Assembly: GCA_002376845.1 (NCBI GenBank) | Contig: DFOS01000028.1 | Span: 1 to 64,000, forward strand | DNA from: Bdellovibrionaceae bacterium UBA3535 | Lineage (GTDB): Bacteria; Bdellovibrionota; Bdellovibrionia; Bdellovibrionales; UBA840 | Direction: 5' to 3' | DNA: 64,000 bases | Shown here: positions 17,089-25,095 of the stretch, piece after piece | How positions within the stretch are numbered: the first letter of the stretch is position 1 | Layout: every line of letters begins with the position of its first letter | The notes under the pieces: model-generated | The model's input: only the letters and a program-made list of their open reading frames with translations | Databases searched by the model: none | Told to the model about the DNA's origin: nothing | Position numbers and translations under genes: made by a program

Positions 17089-17611
17089 TGGAATTTCCTA
17101 AGTCGTTTTTTTCAAATAAATCGTTCATGGATTTTAAACGCTCGGCAATCAGGCCCGCCAACGAACGATATACCTTTGCCGCGATATCGGGGTCTGTATA
17201 CAGCATTCGCTCTAAATCTTTACGGTGTAAAGCATAGACAATGGCTCTTTTTTTCACTCTAGCTGCAGCTGATCTCTCACTTTTATCGACCAAAGACATA
17301 TCCCCAAGACATTCTTTTTCTCGAATGGTCGCAATGGTATAATTCTGATCATTTTTGCTGATCTCGATATCTACTTCTCCCTTTTGTACCAAGAACAACG
17401 CAGCCCCCGGATGCTTGGCTTCAAAAATATATTCCCCTACTTCATAGACTCGCTTGTATAAAAAATTGCTTAAACGAGCTATTTGCCAATCACTTAGTGA
17501 CTGAAAGATATATATTTCTTTAAGAAAGGAGATCAAAGTGCCTTTGGTTTTATACTTGGCATTTTTTACTATGGCTTTCCACAGGATTTCTTGAGCTAAG
17601 CGATTGGACAT
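17066..17611 (-). CDS. Cyclic nucleotide-binding domain protein
   Basis: This 181-residue protein is essentially one CNB domain. LSDWQIARLSNFLYKR leads in, GEYIFEAKHPGAALFLVQKG forms the barrel, and LGDMSLVDKSERSAAARV is the phosphate-binding cassette. The cassette's usual Glu is Asp here and the Arg is kept, so cAMP or cGMP binding is plausible. There is no DNA-binding helix-turn-helix, so it is not a Crp-type regulator. A C-terminal helical tail may contact a partner. It is the first gene of an overlapping three-gene operon with a PerM transporter, which suggests a regulatory subunit. Confidence 0.85.
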   Translation of the reverse strand: MSNRLAQEILWKAIVKNAKYKTKGTLISFLKEIYIFQSLSDWQIARLSNFLYKRVYEVGEYIFEAKHPGAALFLVQKGEVDIEISKNDQNYTIATIREKECLGDMSLVDKSERSAAARVKKRAIVYALHRKDLERMLYTDPDIAAKVYRSLAGLIAERLKSMNDLFEKNDLGNSNEFQSAG

Positions 17612-17616
17612 ACTTT

Positions 17617-17644
17617 GTTATCGGAAGACCTAAAAAAATCTCAA
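17617..17644 (-). promoter_or_regulatory. Promoter of the CNB-PerM operon
   Basis: On the minus strand TTGAGA (17639-17644), 16 nt and GATAAC (17617-17622) end 5 nt before the ATG at 17611. No Shine-Dalgarno follows, which suggests a leaderless message. The -35 box lies at the 3' end of the permease gene. Confidence 0.45.
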
Positions 17645-20106
17645 TATTTTTGAAACTTTTTTTGCCGCAAAATCTTAGCTTCCCAGACAAAGGTTAGGAG
17701 GAAGAAAAGCAAGAAAGATACTCCGATATACAGTGAGTATTTCCAGCTATATGTCCAGTTCATATTGAATATACTAGCCACTATGTACATAGATAGAAAA
17801 TAAGCACCCAACATGGAAGTAAGAAAGGAGAAACAAAATTGTGAAATCAACTCCACAAACAACATTTGAGACATATCTTTCTGTGATAGACCCATGATAT
17901 AAAAGATACGAAAGTCTTCCTGCCTTGTTTTCATAAAATGCTGGTAAATTGCAATAAAGACTATGCCCCCAACAAACAAGGAAAATAGGCTTAAGTACTG
18001 CAGCAAAGACTTAAAGTCATACATTAAATCAAGAACTCCCGCGATGATACTATCTAAATCAACGCTTGAAATATTGCTAAATCTCTCACTAATATTAAAT
18101 TGCAATTGCGCCTTTTGCTCTTCATTTAGGTTTGAGATTGTGCCTATATAAGTTTTCGGAAAGTCATTTAGTGGACCATCACCAAATTGCACAAAGAAAT
18201 TGGGCTGAAAACTAAGCCAATTTACATAGCGAATATTGGCAACTTCAGCCTTTATTTTTTGCCCTAGGATATCAAAGGCAAGTATGTCCCCTATATAGAT
18301 ATCCGTTCTCTCAGAAAAGCGCTTTTCGATGCTTACAGGTACATAGTCCCCTTTGTATTCATTAAGATCGATTCCTTTAAGTAGCTTTTCGTCCTTACTT
18401 AATTCCTTGCGATAGGTAAGATTAAAGGCTCGGTTGCGAAAATATTCTTTTCTACGACTTTCTTGTGTCTCGATATCAAGAAAACTAGAATCCTTCACCT
18501 CACGATCATTAATAGAAATTAGCCTAGCACGAATGAAGGGAGAGGGCAGATTCAGCGAGACCGCAAAACTATCATTTAAAAAGCTTTTCAAGGGATCTAG
18601 CTGATCTTCTTGTATATCCAGCAAAAATAAATTGGGATGATTCTCTACCAAGAGTTCCTTTTCGATATTACTTGTAACCAGAGGTATGACCTGCACCAAA
18701 GTCATACCGACAACCAAAGAAAAAGATATGCTTAGAAAAGTACCTTGCTTGCGCTTTAACAACAATCGAACATACTTGATGGTAAATAAATTCTTAAACA
18801 TTGAGAGCAAATAAATAAAGATCTGAAGAAAAAACCAAATCGCTACTAGCAGTAGTAAGATGGTCACCATAAATATCGCCGTCATCATAATGGAGTTAGT
18901 AAATAAAAAAGCCAAAGCTAGTAGAAACAATACAAAAACAGCCAAGTAAGTTTTTGAAAGCCTTATGTCATAGGCAGCAAAATCACCGCCTAATAACTTT
19001 GCCGCACCACTTGTGCGTATATTGTTGCGGTAGATAAAATATATTAATACATGCAAAAGATAAGAAAACAAAAAGGTATAGACTAGTGACAACCAAGAAA
19101 TCTCTAAATCAATATCACGAAAAAAAGATAGATCTCGAACTAGAAGAACACAAATCCATTGCAAGGCAGCTACAATTAAAAAGAACAAGATAGAGATTTC
19201 AAGAATTACAAAATTCCATATTTTTAAAATATAGGCTGTAGAATAACCCAAGACTTTATGAATCAATATATCAGAAAAAGATTCCAGTAAAAATTGCCGA
19301 AAACTATATAAACAGCCAATGGCCGCATAAATAAAACAGACCAATGCCATCAACGACATGAACTGTGTCATGCGCTCTACAACTCGAATGGATTGACTAG
19401 AGTTTTCATCAAAAGATCTAATTCTAATGCTAGTATTCTTCGTTGCTAAAGATAGTACAGAACTAACCACCTTAATATCTACATCTTCTTTTAATTTTAA
19501 ATGTAGTTTTCGGGTCTCCGAGCTTAAAGGACCTATTAAGGCCGAGCCTTCCACGCCTTGTTTAGCCACATAAATCGATGGCAAAAACGCCTGAAAATTA
19601 AATGTGGCATGCGGTTTATCTAAAATTTTTGCAACTTGGTATTCGTTATCACCAACATAAAAACTGTCTCCTAGATTCAGATTCAGTCTAGCAGAAGCTT
19701 CTTTAGATAGGACGGAAAAACCCGGTTGTTTAGCTTTTTGAACGTCACTTTCTAGTTCTTCATTGTAGTATGGAAACTTCTTATCAATGGCTACCAAATT
19801 GACGAGAAGAGAGACTTTATCCGTGCGTGCCATGCTTACAACTTCAATATTTTCATGCCAGTCCTGTATTTGCTCCTGGATAGGCTGCAAATAATGATCT
19901 ATATCCTCTTCCCACTTACCACGAACCGACATCATAATATCGGCAGTAAGAAGCTTTTTGCCATCACGTATTATTTTTTGATCAAGGGAAGAACTAAAAG
20001 CACTAACTAAACTAAGACCGATGAGACCAAAAATTGTATACAGCCAAGAACGCTTAAGATAGCGGACAACACTACGTTGCAACCAAATAAAATGCTTAAT
20101 CCACAT
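17641..20106 (-). CDS. ybbP: ABC transporter permease, FtsX/YbbP type
   Basis: This 821-residue protein has the YbbP plan of two FtsX-like units. A first helix is followed by a large extracytoplasmic domain, three helices, a central pair, a second large domain and a final three-helix block (the FtsX core, VDLDSIIAGVLDLMYDFKS onward). YbbP proteins are paired with the LolD-like ATPase YbbA, and a role in lipid or lipoprotein handling is inferred, not proven. It overlaps the ATPase gene by 11 nt. I prefer the ATG at 20106 over an in-frame TTG at 20109. Confidence 0.87.
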   Translation of the reverse strand: MWIKHFIWLQRSVVRYLKRSWLYTIFGLIGLSLVSAFSSSLDQKIIRDGKKLLTADIMMSVRGKWEEDIDHYLQPIQEQIQDWHENIEVVSMARTDKVSLLVNLVAIDKKFPYYNEELESDVQKAKQPGFSVLSKEASARLNLNLGDSFYVGDNEYQVAKILDKPHATFNFQAFLPSIYVAKQGVEGSALIGPLSSETRKLHLKLKEDVDIKVVSSVLSLATKNTSIRIRSFDENSSQSIRVVERMTQFMSLMALVCFIYAAIGCLYSFRQFLLESFSDILIHKVLGYSTAYILKIWNFVILEISILFFLIVAALQWICVLLVRDLSFFRDIDLEISWLSLVYTFLFSYLLHVLIYFIYRNNIRTSGAAKLLGGDFAAYDIRLSKTYLAVFVLFLLALAFLFTNSIMMTAIFMVTILLLLVAIWFFLQIFIYLLSMFKNLFTIKYVRLLLKRKQGTFLSISFSLVVGMTLVQVIPLVTSNIEKELLVENHPNLFLLDIQEDQLDPLKSFLNDSFAVSLNLPSPFIRARLISINDREVKDSSFLDIETQESRRKEYFRNRAFNLTYRKELSKDEKLLKGIDLNEYKGDYVPVSIEKRFSERTDIYIGDILAFDILGQKIKAEVANIRYVNWLSFQPNFFVQFGDGPLNDFPKTYIGTISNLNEEQKAQLQFNISERFSNISSVDLDSIIAGVLDLMYDFKSLLQYLSLFSLFVGGIVFIAIYQHFMKTRQEDFRIFYIMGLSQKDMSQMLFVELISQFCFSFLTSMLGAYFLSMYIVASIFNMNWTYSWKYSLYIGVSFLLFFLLTFVWEAKILRQKKFQKY

Positions 20107-20752
20107 CAATCAATGTTCCATTATGTAGTTTTTTTCGAAAATCTGTGCGAGCTGCCAATTCTTCATCATGCGTTACCAATACCAAAGTAGAATGTAGTTG
20201 CCGCAAAAGAGCAAACAACATATCCATCACCCGATTACCTGTCTCGCGGTCAAGGTTTCCACTAGGCTCGTCCGCAATTATAATTTCAGGCTTCATAATC
20301 AACGCCCGAGCAATGGCTACCCGCTGACACTCTCCCCCACTTAATTGATGGGGGTAATGGTTGGCACGGTCTTTTAGCCCCACAAGATCCAGCCACTTCA
20401 AAGGATCTTCCTGGTTGTCTTTTATATCCCTGGCAAGCTCCACATTTTCTTTAGCAGTTAAATAGGATACCAAATGATAATTTTGAAAAATAATACCAAT
20501 ATTTTGTGCGCGAAAATGGCTTAGCTCATTTTCTGATAAATTATTTATTTTTACACCAGCAATTTCAATTTCGCCACTATCACCGTGTTCTAATCCTGAA
20601 AGCAAACTTAATAATGTGGTTTTACCAGATCCACTCGGACCAATAATACTAAGACTCTTGCCTTTATCTAAAGAAAAAGAAATGTCTTTTAAAACTTCGA
20701 TACTTCTTTGCGGCAAAGCAAAGGACTTTTTAATGTGATTTAATTTTATCAT
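20096..20752 (-). CDS. ybbA: ABC transporter ATPase, LolD/YbbA type
   Basis: The 218-residue ATPase has Walker A GPSGSGKTTLL, the Q-loop, signature LSGGECQRVAIARAL, Walker B IIIADEPSGNLD and switch VTHDEE. Its size and sequence place it in the MacB/LolD/FtsE group that powers FtsX-type permeases. It sits between a TesA-like gene (23-nt overlap) and the YbbP-type permease (11-nt overlap), reproducing the tesA-ybbA-ybbP cluster known from other proteobacteria, here all on one strand. It acts at the inner membrane. Confidence 0.93.
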   Translation of the reverse strand: MIKLNHIKKSFALPQRSIEVLKDISFSLDKGKSLSIIGPSGSGKTTLLSLLSGLEHGDSGEIEIAGVKINNLSENELSHFRAQNIGIIFQNYHLVSYLTAKENVELARDIKDNQEDPLKWLDLVGLKDRANHYPHQLSGGECQRVAIARALIMKPEIIIADEPSGNLDRETGNRVMDMLFALLRQLHSTLVLVTHDEELAARTDFRKKLHNGTLIDVD

Positions 20753-21329
20753 AATTCTTTCTTATAAACTTATATAGTTTTTCCGCAATCAGTGAATAAC
20801 CTTTTTCATTTGGATGAATGCCATCTTTTAGGTTTAAGTCTTTGTTGGCAGCAACACCTTCCAGCAAAAAAGGATATAGTAAAAGATCGTGTTTCTTGGC
20901 TAATTTAGAATATAATTGGGTAAATTCCTTTGTATATTCTTGCCCGTAATTTGTGGGAATTCTCATACCCAGTAAGACCAATGACAATTGTTTTTCTTTA
21001 GATAGAGATATGACATTCTCCAGATTTTTCTCCAATGCCTTTATGGGCTGACCACGCAAACCATCGTTAGCCCCAAGAGCTACGAATACAACATCCACGT
21101 CCTTTTTTAAGTAAAATCGTAGGGTTTGCGGGCCTATGGCAGAAGTTGCGCCGGATACTCCCGCGTTAAAAACTTGGATGGTATCGTCAGGGTGTTTTTC
21201 GTTCCAGAGCTTTTCTAGTTTTGCTGGAAACGCACTCTCTTTGGACAATCCGTAACCTTCGGTTAAGGAGTCGCCTATAAAAAGCCAAGTTTGACTGGCA
21301 AATACATAGCCAAATAATATTGCAAACAT
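20730..21329 (-). CDS. tesA: SGNH hydrolase, TesA-like lysophospholipase/thioesterase
   Basis: The 199-residue protein has a short signal peptide (MFAILFGYVFAS). It then shows the SGNH blocks FIGDSLTEGYG (Ser nucleophile), NAGVSGAT, VALGANDGLRG and DGIHPNEKGY (Asp-His). TesA is a periplasmic esterase acting on acyl-CoA and lysophospholipids. The ATG at 21329 has TAGGG 6 nt upstream; the longer frame from 21344 does not. Its 3' end overlaps the ATPase gene by 23 nt, so hydrolase and transporter are made together. Confidence 0.92.
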   Translation of the reverse strand: MFAILFGYVFASQTWLFIGDSLTEGYGLSKESAFPAKLEKLWNEKHPDDTIQVFNAGVSGATSAIGPQTLRFYLKKDVDVVFVALGANDGLRGQPIKALEKNLENVISLSKEKQLSLVLLGMRIPTNYGQEYTKEFTQLYSKLAKKHDLLLYPFLLEGVAANKDLNLKDGIHPNEKGYSLIAEKLYKFIRKNYDKIKSH

Positions 21330-21375
21330 AAGAAACCCTATCATATCGGCGCAAGGCCAAGAAATCTTTTAATCT

Positions 21376-22725
21376 CTATGCATTAGACAAAGTTTCTACA
21401 ATTTTATTAACCAGAACAGCCAAGACACCTGCCGGCGCCAGAAACCTTGTAGTAAATACCAAGCCTTTTGCTAAATAACCATGTCCTTTTCCTAGGATTT
21501 TTTCTGCTGCCTCATAGGAAAGCTTCCAGCCTAAAAACAAGGAGATAATCAACCCACCAAAAGGCAACAAATAACTTGAGGTCAAAAGATCAAAAAGATC
21601 AAAAAATGTTTTTCCGAATATTTTGAAGTCCGACATAATATTCGTAGAGAACAAACTCAAAAACCCCAATAAGTAAATCATCGATGCCGACACAACCACA
21701 GCTTTTTTATGAAGCCACTTTCGTTTTTCTTCTAAATAAGCAACAACAACCTCAAGCATGGACACCGCGGAGGTAAGCGCCGCAAAGGATACTAGTAGAA
21801 AAAACAAGATAGAAACATAATTGCCCATGGGAATTTTCTGAAAAAGAACGGGAAGTGTCGCAAACATTAAACCAGGCCCACTAGAAGCCTCCAAGCCGTA
21901 GGAAAATACAATGGAGAATATTACCACACCCGCCATTAAAGCGATCACCGTATCAAGACCAGCAATGGTTAAAGCAATGCGCGGCAAACTTTCTTTTTTA
22001 TCTAAAAATGAGCCGTAGGTAAGAATACATCCCATCCCCAAACTCAACGTAAAGAACGAATGGCCCATTGCCTCTAGAATGCTAGAAGCATTCAGCTTTG
22101 AGAAATCAGGACGAAATAGAAAGGTAAAAGCCTCAGCAAAACCAGGCAGAAATAGGGCGTATACAAAAAGTGCTACCAAAATCACAAATAGTGATGGCAT
22201 TAAAATTCGGTTCCATTTTTCTAAACCATTTTTAATCCCGCCGGCGGTGATGCCTGCTGTAAGAAGCATAAATAACGTAAACCAAATCACTTGTCTTAAC
22301 GGGCTAGAAAAAAGTGTGGAAAGCGTGGACTCCACACCTGCCTCCGACATGCTTTGAAATTCAAACAAGACAGATCGGTATAAGAAATCAAATACCCAAC
22401 CACCAACGACAGCATAAAAGGATAGAATCAAAACGGCTGAGAGGAGCCCTGCAAAACCTGCTACACGCCACATCGATCTTGGCTGATGCATCTTCTCAAA
22501 AGCACTTACTGCATTCACCTGTGATTGTTGTCCGATATACATTTCGGCGATCAAAATCGGGAGACCCACTATGGCAATACAAAGCAAATAGAGCAAAACG
22601 AAAGCTCCCCCACCATTGATACCGGTAATATAAGGAAATTTCCAAAGATTACCCAAACCAATGGCAGAACCAGCTGCAGCTAAAATGAACATAAAACGAT
22701 TGGACCAATGTTGACGTGCCCCCAT
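21376..22725 (-). CDS. Sodium:neurotransmitter symporter family (SNF) protein
   Basis: This 449-residue protein has about 11 membrane helices and the SNF/LeuT start WSNRFMFILAAAGSAIGLGN followed by WKFPYITGINGGGAF, which forms the Na+ and substrate sites. Bacterial members import amino acids such as Trp, Tyr or Leu with Na+. The specific substrate is not readable. AAGGAG lies 7 nt before the ATG. It has its own transcription unit, and its promoter region is shared with the divergent orn gene. Confidence 0.92.
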   Translation of the reverse strand: MGARQHWSNRFMFILAAAGSAIGLGNLWKFPYITGINGGGAFVLLYLLCIAIVGLPILIAEMYIGQQSQVNAVSAFEKMHQPRSMWRVAGFAGLLSAVLILSFYAVVGGWVFDFLYRSVLFEFQSMSEAGVESTLSTLFSSPLRQVIWFTLFMLLTAGITAGGIKNGLEKWNRILMPSLFVILVALFVYALFLPGFAEAFTFLFRPDFSKLNASSILEAMGHSFFTLSLGMGCILTYGSFLDKKESLPRIALTIAGLDTVIALMAGVVIFSIVFSYGLEASSGPGLMFATLPVLFQKIPMGNYVSILFFLLVSFAALTSAVSMLEVVVAYLEEKRKWLHKKAVVVSASMIYLLGFLSLFSTNIMSDFKIFGKTFFDLFDLLTSSYLLPFGGLIISLFLGWKLSYEAAEKILGKGHGYLAKGLVFTTRFLAPAGVLAVLVNKIVETLSNA

Positions 22726-22828
22726 CAGATACTCCTTTATTTCTCTCGCAATTTTAGTAGTATTAATGCATTAGTAAAGAAATACATATGATAAATCCTT
22801 ATGTAACGCTGCAGGTTGGGGACAAAAA

Positions 22829-23350
22829 ATGAAATTACTTTGGCTAGATATGGAGATGACGGGCTTGGATGTAAACAAAGAACGCATCATTGAGGTGGCG
22901 GCAATTGTTACCGATGAAAAATGGCAGGAACTGGATTCCTATCATAGCATTGTCTACCAAGATCAAAAATTTCTAGATGCCATGGATGATTGGAACCAAA
23001 AACAGCACGGTGCTAGTGGCTTAAAAGCTGCCGTGAAAGAGGGAAAAAAAGAAGATCTCGTCGAAGAGGAGCTTTTGCAATGGATTGCTAAGCATTGGAA
23101 AAGCAAGGAAATGCCTATGCTAGCAGGCAACTCCATTCACCAAGATCGCAAATTCATTCATGCCTACTGGCACAAATTGGAAGAGCGATTGCATTATCGT
23201 ATGCTGGATGTAAGTAGCTACAAAATTGTGATCGAATTAATACATGGAATTAAGTTTAAAAAACAGGATGCGCACCGCGCTTTAGATGATATTCGAGAAA
23301 GTATCGCGGAGCTCAAATTTTATCTGCAATACCTAAAAATACCAGAATAG
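22829..23350 (+). CDS. orn: Oligoribonuclease
   Basis: The 173-residue protein shows the DEDDh exonuclease motifs: LLWLDMEMTGLD (Exo I), an Asp in LAGNSIHQDRKFI (Exo II), and HRALDDIRESI (Exo III). Orn degrades 2-5 nt RNAs, including pGpG from cyclic di-GMP breakdown. That links it in principle to the PilZ-containing gene upstream. TGGGGA precedes the ATG. Length is just below the usual 180 residues and the gene looks complete. Confidence 0.95.
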   Translation: MKLLWLDMEMTGLDVNKERIIEVAAIVTDEKWQELDSYHSIVYQDQKFLDAMDDWNQKQHGASGLKAAVKEGKKEDLVEEELLQWIAKHWKSKEMPMLAGNSIHQDRKFIHAYWHKLEERLHYRMLDVSSYKIVIELIHGIKFKKQDAHRALDDIRESIAELKFYLQYLKIPE

Positions 23351-23669
23351 CCCGAAGCGATGCCTTTTAGGGACTTTAGCTATTCATTCAACACAAAAAG
23401 GTAGTCTGATTTTCTATTTAGCCAGTAATTATTTTGGGATTGCACGAAATTCCAACGATTTTCACAGCATTTCTAAGTATTGGAATCCCCTAAAGAAGAC
23501 CAAAGGGGAGCCATCGATAGTATTTGAAGTATATAAATATTATACCCAACCACATATTTGCATCGTGTAATTAAGATATTCCTTAAAGGAATCGAATATT
23601 TATAGTAAATATTAAGAATATGTTAAGGGTCATATTATTAAAGCGTGTTTCACATATAAAGTGGTGTCT
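23351..23669. other. Long AT-rich upstream region of the atypical regulator
   Basis: This 319-nt stretch holds no convincing gene. It contains two possible protein-binding dyads. ATTCCAA (23449-23455) and TTGGAAT (23480-23486) are spaced 24 nt apart. ATTCCT and AGGAAT are spaced 3 nt apart, at about 23578-23592. Both share ATTCC half-sites, and the 3' half is very AT-rich as expected for a promoter. I cannot place the -35 box with confidence. Confidence 0.4.
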
Positions 23670-24362
23670 ATGAAAAAGATACTAGTTGTGGACCGTGATG
23701 AAATTCAAAACAAAATTCTGCGCAATACCTTGGAAAATGACTATGAATTGCTTTTTGCAAATTCGCTCTCAGATGCCATTGATATTTTTGAAACAGAAGT
23801 CATTGATTTTTGTATTATGGAACTTCATCTTCCTGATGGAAGCGCACTCAATTTTTGTAGCCGCGTAAGAAACAGCAAGCAGAACCAATGGCTACCAATA
23901 TTTATTATATCGGCCAATGCAGATACCTATAATAAGCTTTCTAGCCTAGAGCTTGGCGCGGATGATTACATCACAAAACCGCTATTTCCTGCCGAGATTC
24001 GTTTGAAATTGCGCAATTATTTTCGAAGATTGGAGCAAAAAAATGAAGTGCTGCTGCCCAAAAATTTGCCCTTTCATGTAAACACCAAAAAACGCACCAT
24101 TTATATTGTAGAAAACCATGAAAGTAGAGCTCTAGATTTAACTTCAAAAGAATACGACCTACTACTAACCTTTTTAATTAATGTAGAACGAGTCTTTTCC
24201 CGGCAAGAATTGCTGGATTTGATATGGTCGAAGGACCACCATGTTGTGGACCGGGTCATTGATACTCATATTTCTATATTGCGAAAAAAAATCAGCCCCT
24301 ATTCTAAATGCCTATGCTCCGAGTATGGTTCCGGCTATAAATTTGTTGCGCCAGAAAAATAA
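23670..24362 (+). CDS. OmpR-type response regulator with Glu at phospho-site
   Basis: This 230-residue protein has a receiver domain (1-120) and an OmpR/PhoB winged helix (about 135-228; LTSKEYDLLLTFL, RVIDTHISILRKKI, GSGYKFV). The phospho-acceptor position reads CIMELHLPDG, with Glu51 where Asp is expected. The acidic pocket (VVDRDE), Ser of IISA and Lys of TKP are kept. Glu can mimic phospho-Asp, so the protein may be permanently active or phosphorylation-independent. No kinase gene is adjacent. I chose the ATG at 23670; GTG codons at 23661 and 23664 are possible. Confidence 0.88.
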   Translation: MKKILVVDRDEIQNKILRNTLENDYELLFANSLSDAIDIFETEVIDFCIMELHLPDGSALNFCSRVRNSKQNQWLPIFIISANADTYNKLSSLELGADDYITKPLFPAEIRLKLRNYFRRLEQKNEVLLPKNLPFHVNTKKRTIYIVENHESRALDLTSKEYDLLLTFLINVERVFSRQELLDLIWSKDHHVVDRVIDTHISILRKKISPYSKCLCSEYGSGYKFVAPEK

Positions 24363-24412
24363 AATGCAGAGCGTATCCACCCTGCATTCTATTATATAGA
24401 AAAGCTATGATC

Positions 24413-24526
24413 TTAGTGCGACATCAGTTGCAGCAAACAAAACAGACACACGCCCAATTTAATCCATTGCAAAATGTCCAGCCGATCCCAATCTACCTTT
24501 TCTAAATAATAAGATTCCTCTTGCAT
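24413..24526 (-). CDS. 37-residue single-helix membrane peptide
   Basis: An ATG with AGAGG 5 nt upstream opens 37 codons, ending at TAA. The product has an acidic-aromatic N-terminal half (EESYYLEKVDWDRLD) and a hydrophobic C-terminal half (IKLGVCLFCLLQLM), so it could be a small tail-anchored membrane protein. It starts 2 nt after the stop of the acidic 73-residue gene, so the two are probably translated from one message. No family is recognised. Confidence 0.5.
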   Translation of the reverse strand: MQEESYYLEKVDWDRLDILQWIKLGVCLFCLLQLMSH

Positions 24527-24528
24527 GA

Positions 24529-24750
24529 CTACCTCTCGCCTTTTATTGGCCAGTAGTAGCCTAGTTTATGAAGAGCAAAGTACTCTTCCAGACTAATGCT
24601 CTCTTCACTGTCAAAAGTCCCACTTCTATCCAACGAGTAGTCTTCTTCCTCGTCGAAATCATAGTCATAGTCATCAAGATCTAAGACGGAAATATCTGTA
24701 TCCATGGGAAAGCGGTCACTGTTTATGTATTCACTGTTTAATTTTGCCAT
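24529..24750 (-). CDS. Small highly acidic protein
   Basis: The 73-residue product is strongly acidic. Its centre (LDLDDYDYDFDEEEDY) is nearly all Asp, Glu and Tyr, and the C-terminus (LEEYFALHKLGYYWPIKG) is aromatic and helical. GAGGAG stands 6 nt before the ATG at 24750. I recognise no family. Acidic small proteins of this kind can be DNA mimics or partners for basic proteins, but that is speculation. It lies between a 27-codon leader ORF that overlaps its start and a 37-residue membrane peptide. Confidence 0.6.
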   Translation of the reverse strand: MAKLNSEYINSDRFPMDTDISVLDLDDYDYDFDEEEDYSLDRSGTFDSEESISLEEYFALHKLGYYWPIKGER

Positions 24751-24814
24751 CACGTTCTCCTCTTAATGCACCCCCCTTGTTTGTTTGTTTGATCCATAAA
24801 TCCCTAATTCTCAT
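24731..24814 (-). CDS. 27-codon leader ORF overlapping the acidic gene's start
   Basis: The ATG at 24814 is preceded by an unusually good Shine-Dalgarno, AAAGGAGGAGAAGGAA. The 27-residue frame runs over the Shine-Dalgarno and start codon of the acidic gene and stops 20 nt inside it, in another frame. Translation of this ORF could therefore control access to the acidic gene's start. The product is basic (MRIRDLWIKQ and KGGALRGERDG) and has no signal peptide. The strength of the ribosome site is the main evidence. Confidence 0.45.
   Translation of the reverse strand: MRIRDLWIKQTNKGGALRGERDGKIKQ
24771..24791. repeat. Tetranucleotide repeat next to a C6 tract
   Basis: A run of CCCCCC (24771-24776) adjoins 3.75 units of TTTG (24777-24791) inside the 27-codon leader ORF. 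Such tracts are prone to slippage. A one-unit change would alter the leader's reading frame. Confidence 0.6.
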
Positions 24815-25035
24815 TTCCTTCTCCTCCTTTCACGATGCAATCTACTTAAAGAAGGTTAAGGATTTATTAACTAAATATTAAGTAATCTTAAACTTTGCAC
24901 AAGTCTTGTCCAACTTTTATCCTATTGATTTTACTCATTATTTTGCAGATGACTCATGAAGCCATGCGTTAATACAGGTTTTAACTATTAATTATGCTTA
25001 AACTTTGAGCTTAAATAGCCTGGTCTCGCAGAGCA

Positions 25036-25071
25036 AAAACAAAAAAAAGCCTGTTTTTTGACCAGGCTTTT
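25036..25071 (-). terminator. Intrinsic terminator of ahcY
   Basis: On the minus strand AAAAGCCTG and CAGGCTTTT form a 9-bp stem (25063-25071 with 25045-25053) with a 9-nt loop. A run of T's with one interruption follows. It lies about 25 nt beyond the ahcY stop. The stem is preceded by A's, so it could also work on the plus strand. Confidence 0.85.
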
Positions 25072-25095
25072 AAGCAAATATTTATAAAAGTCGAC

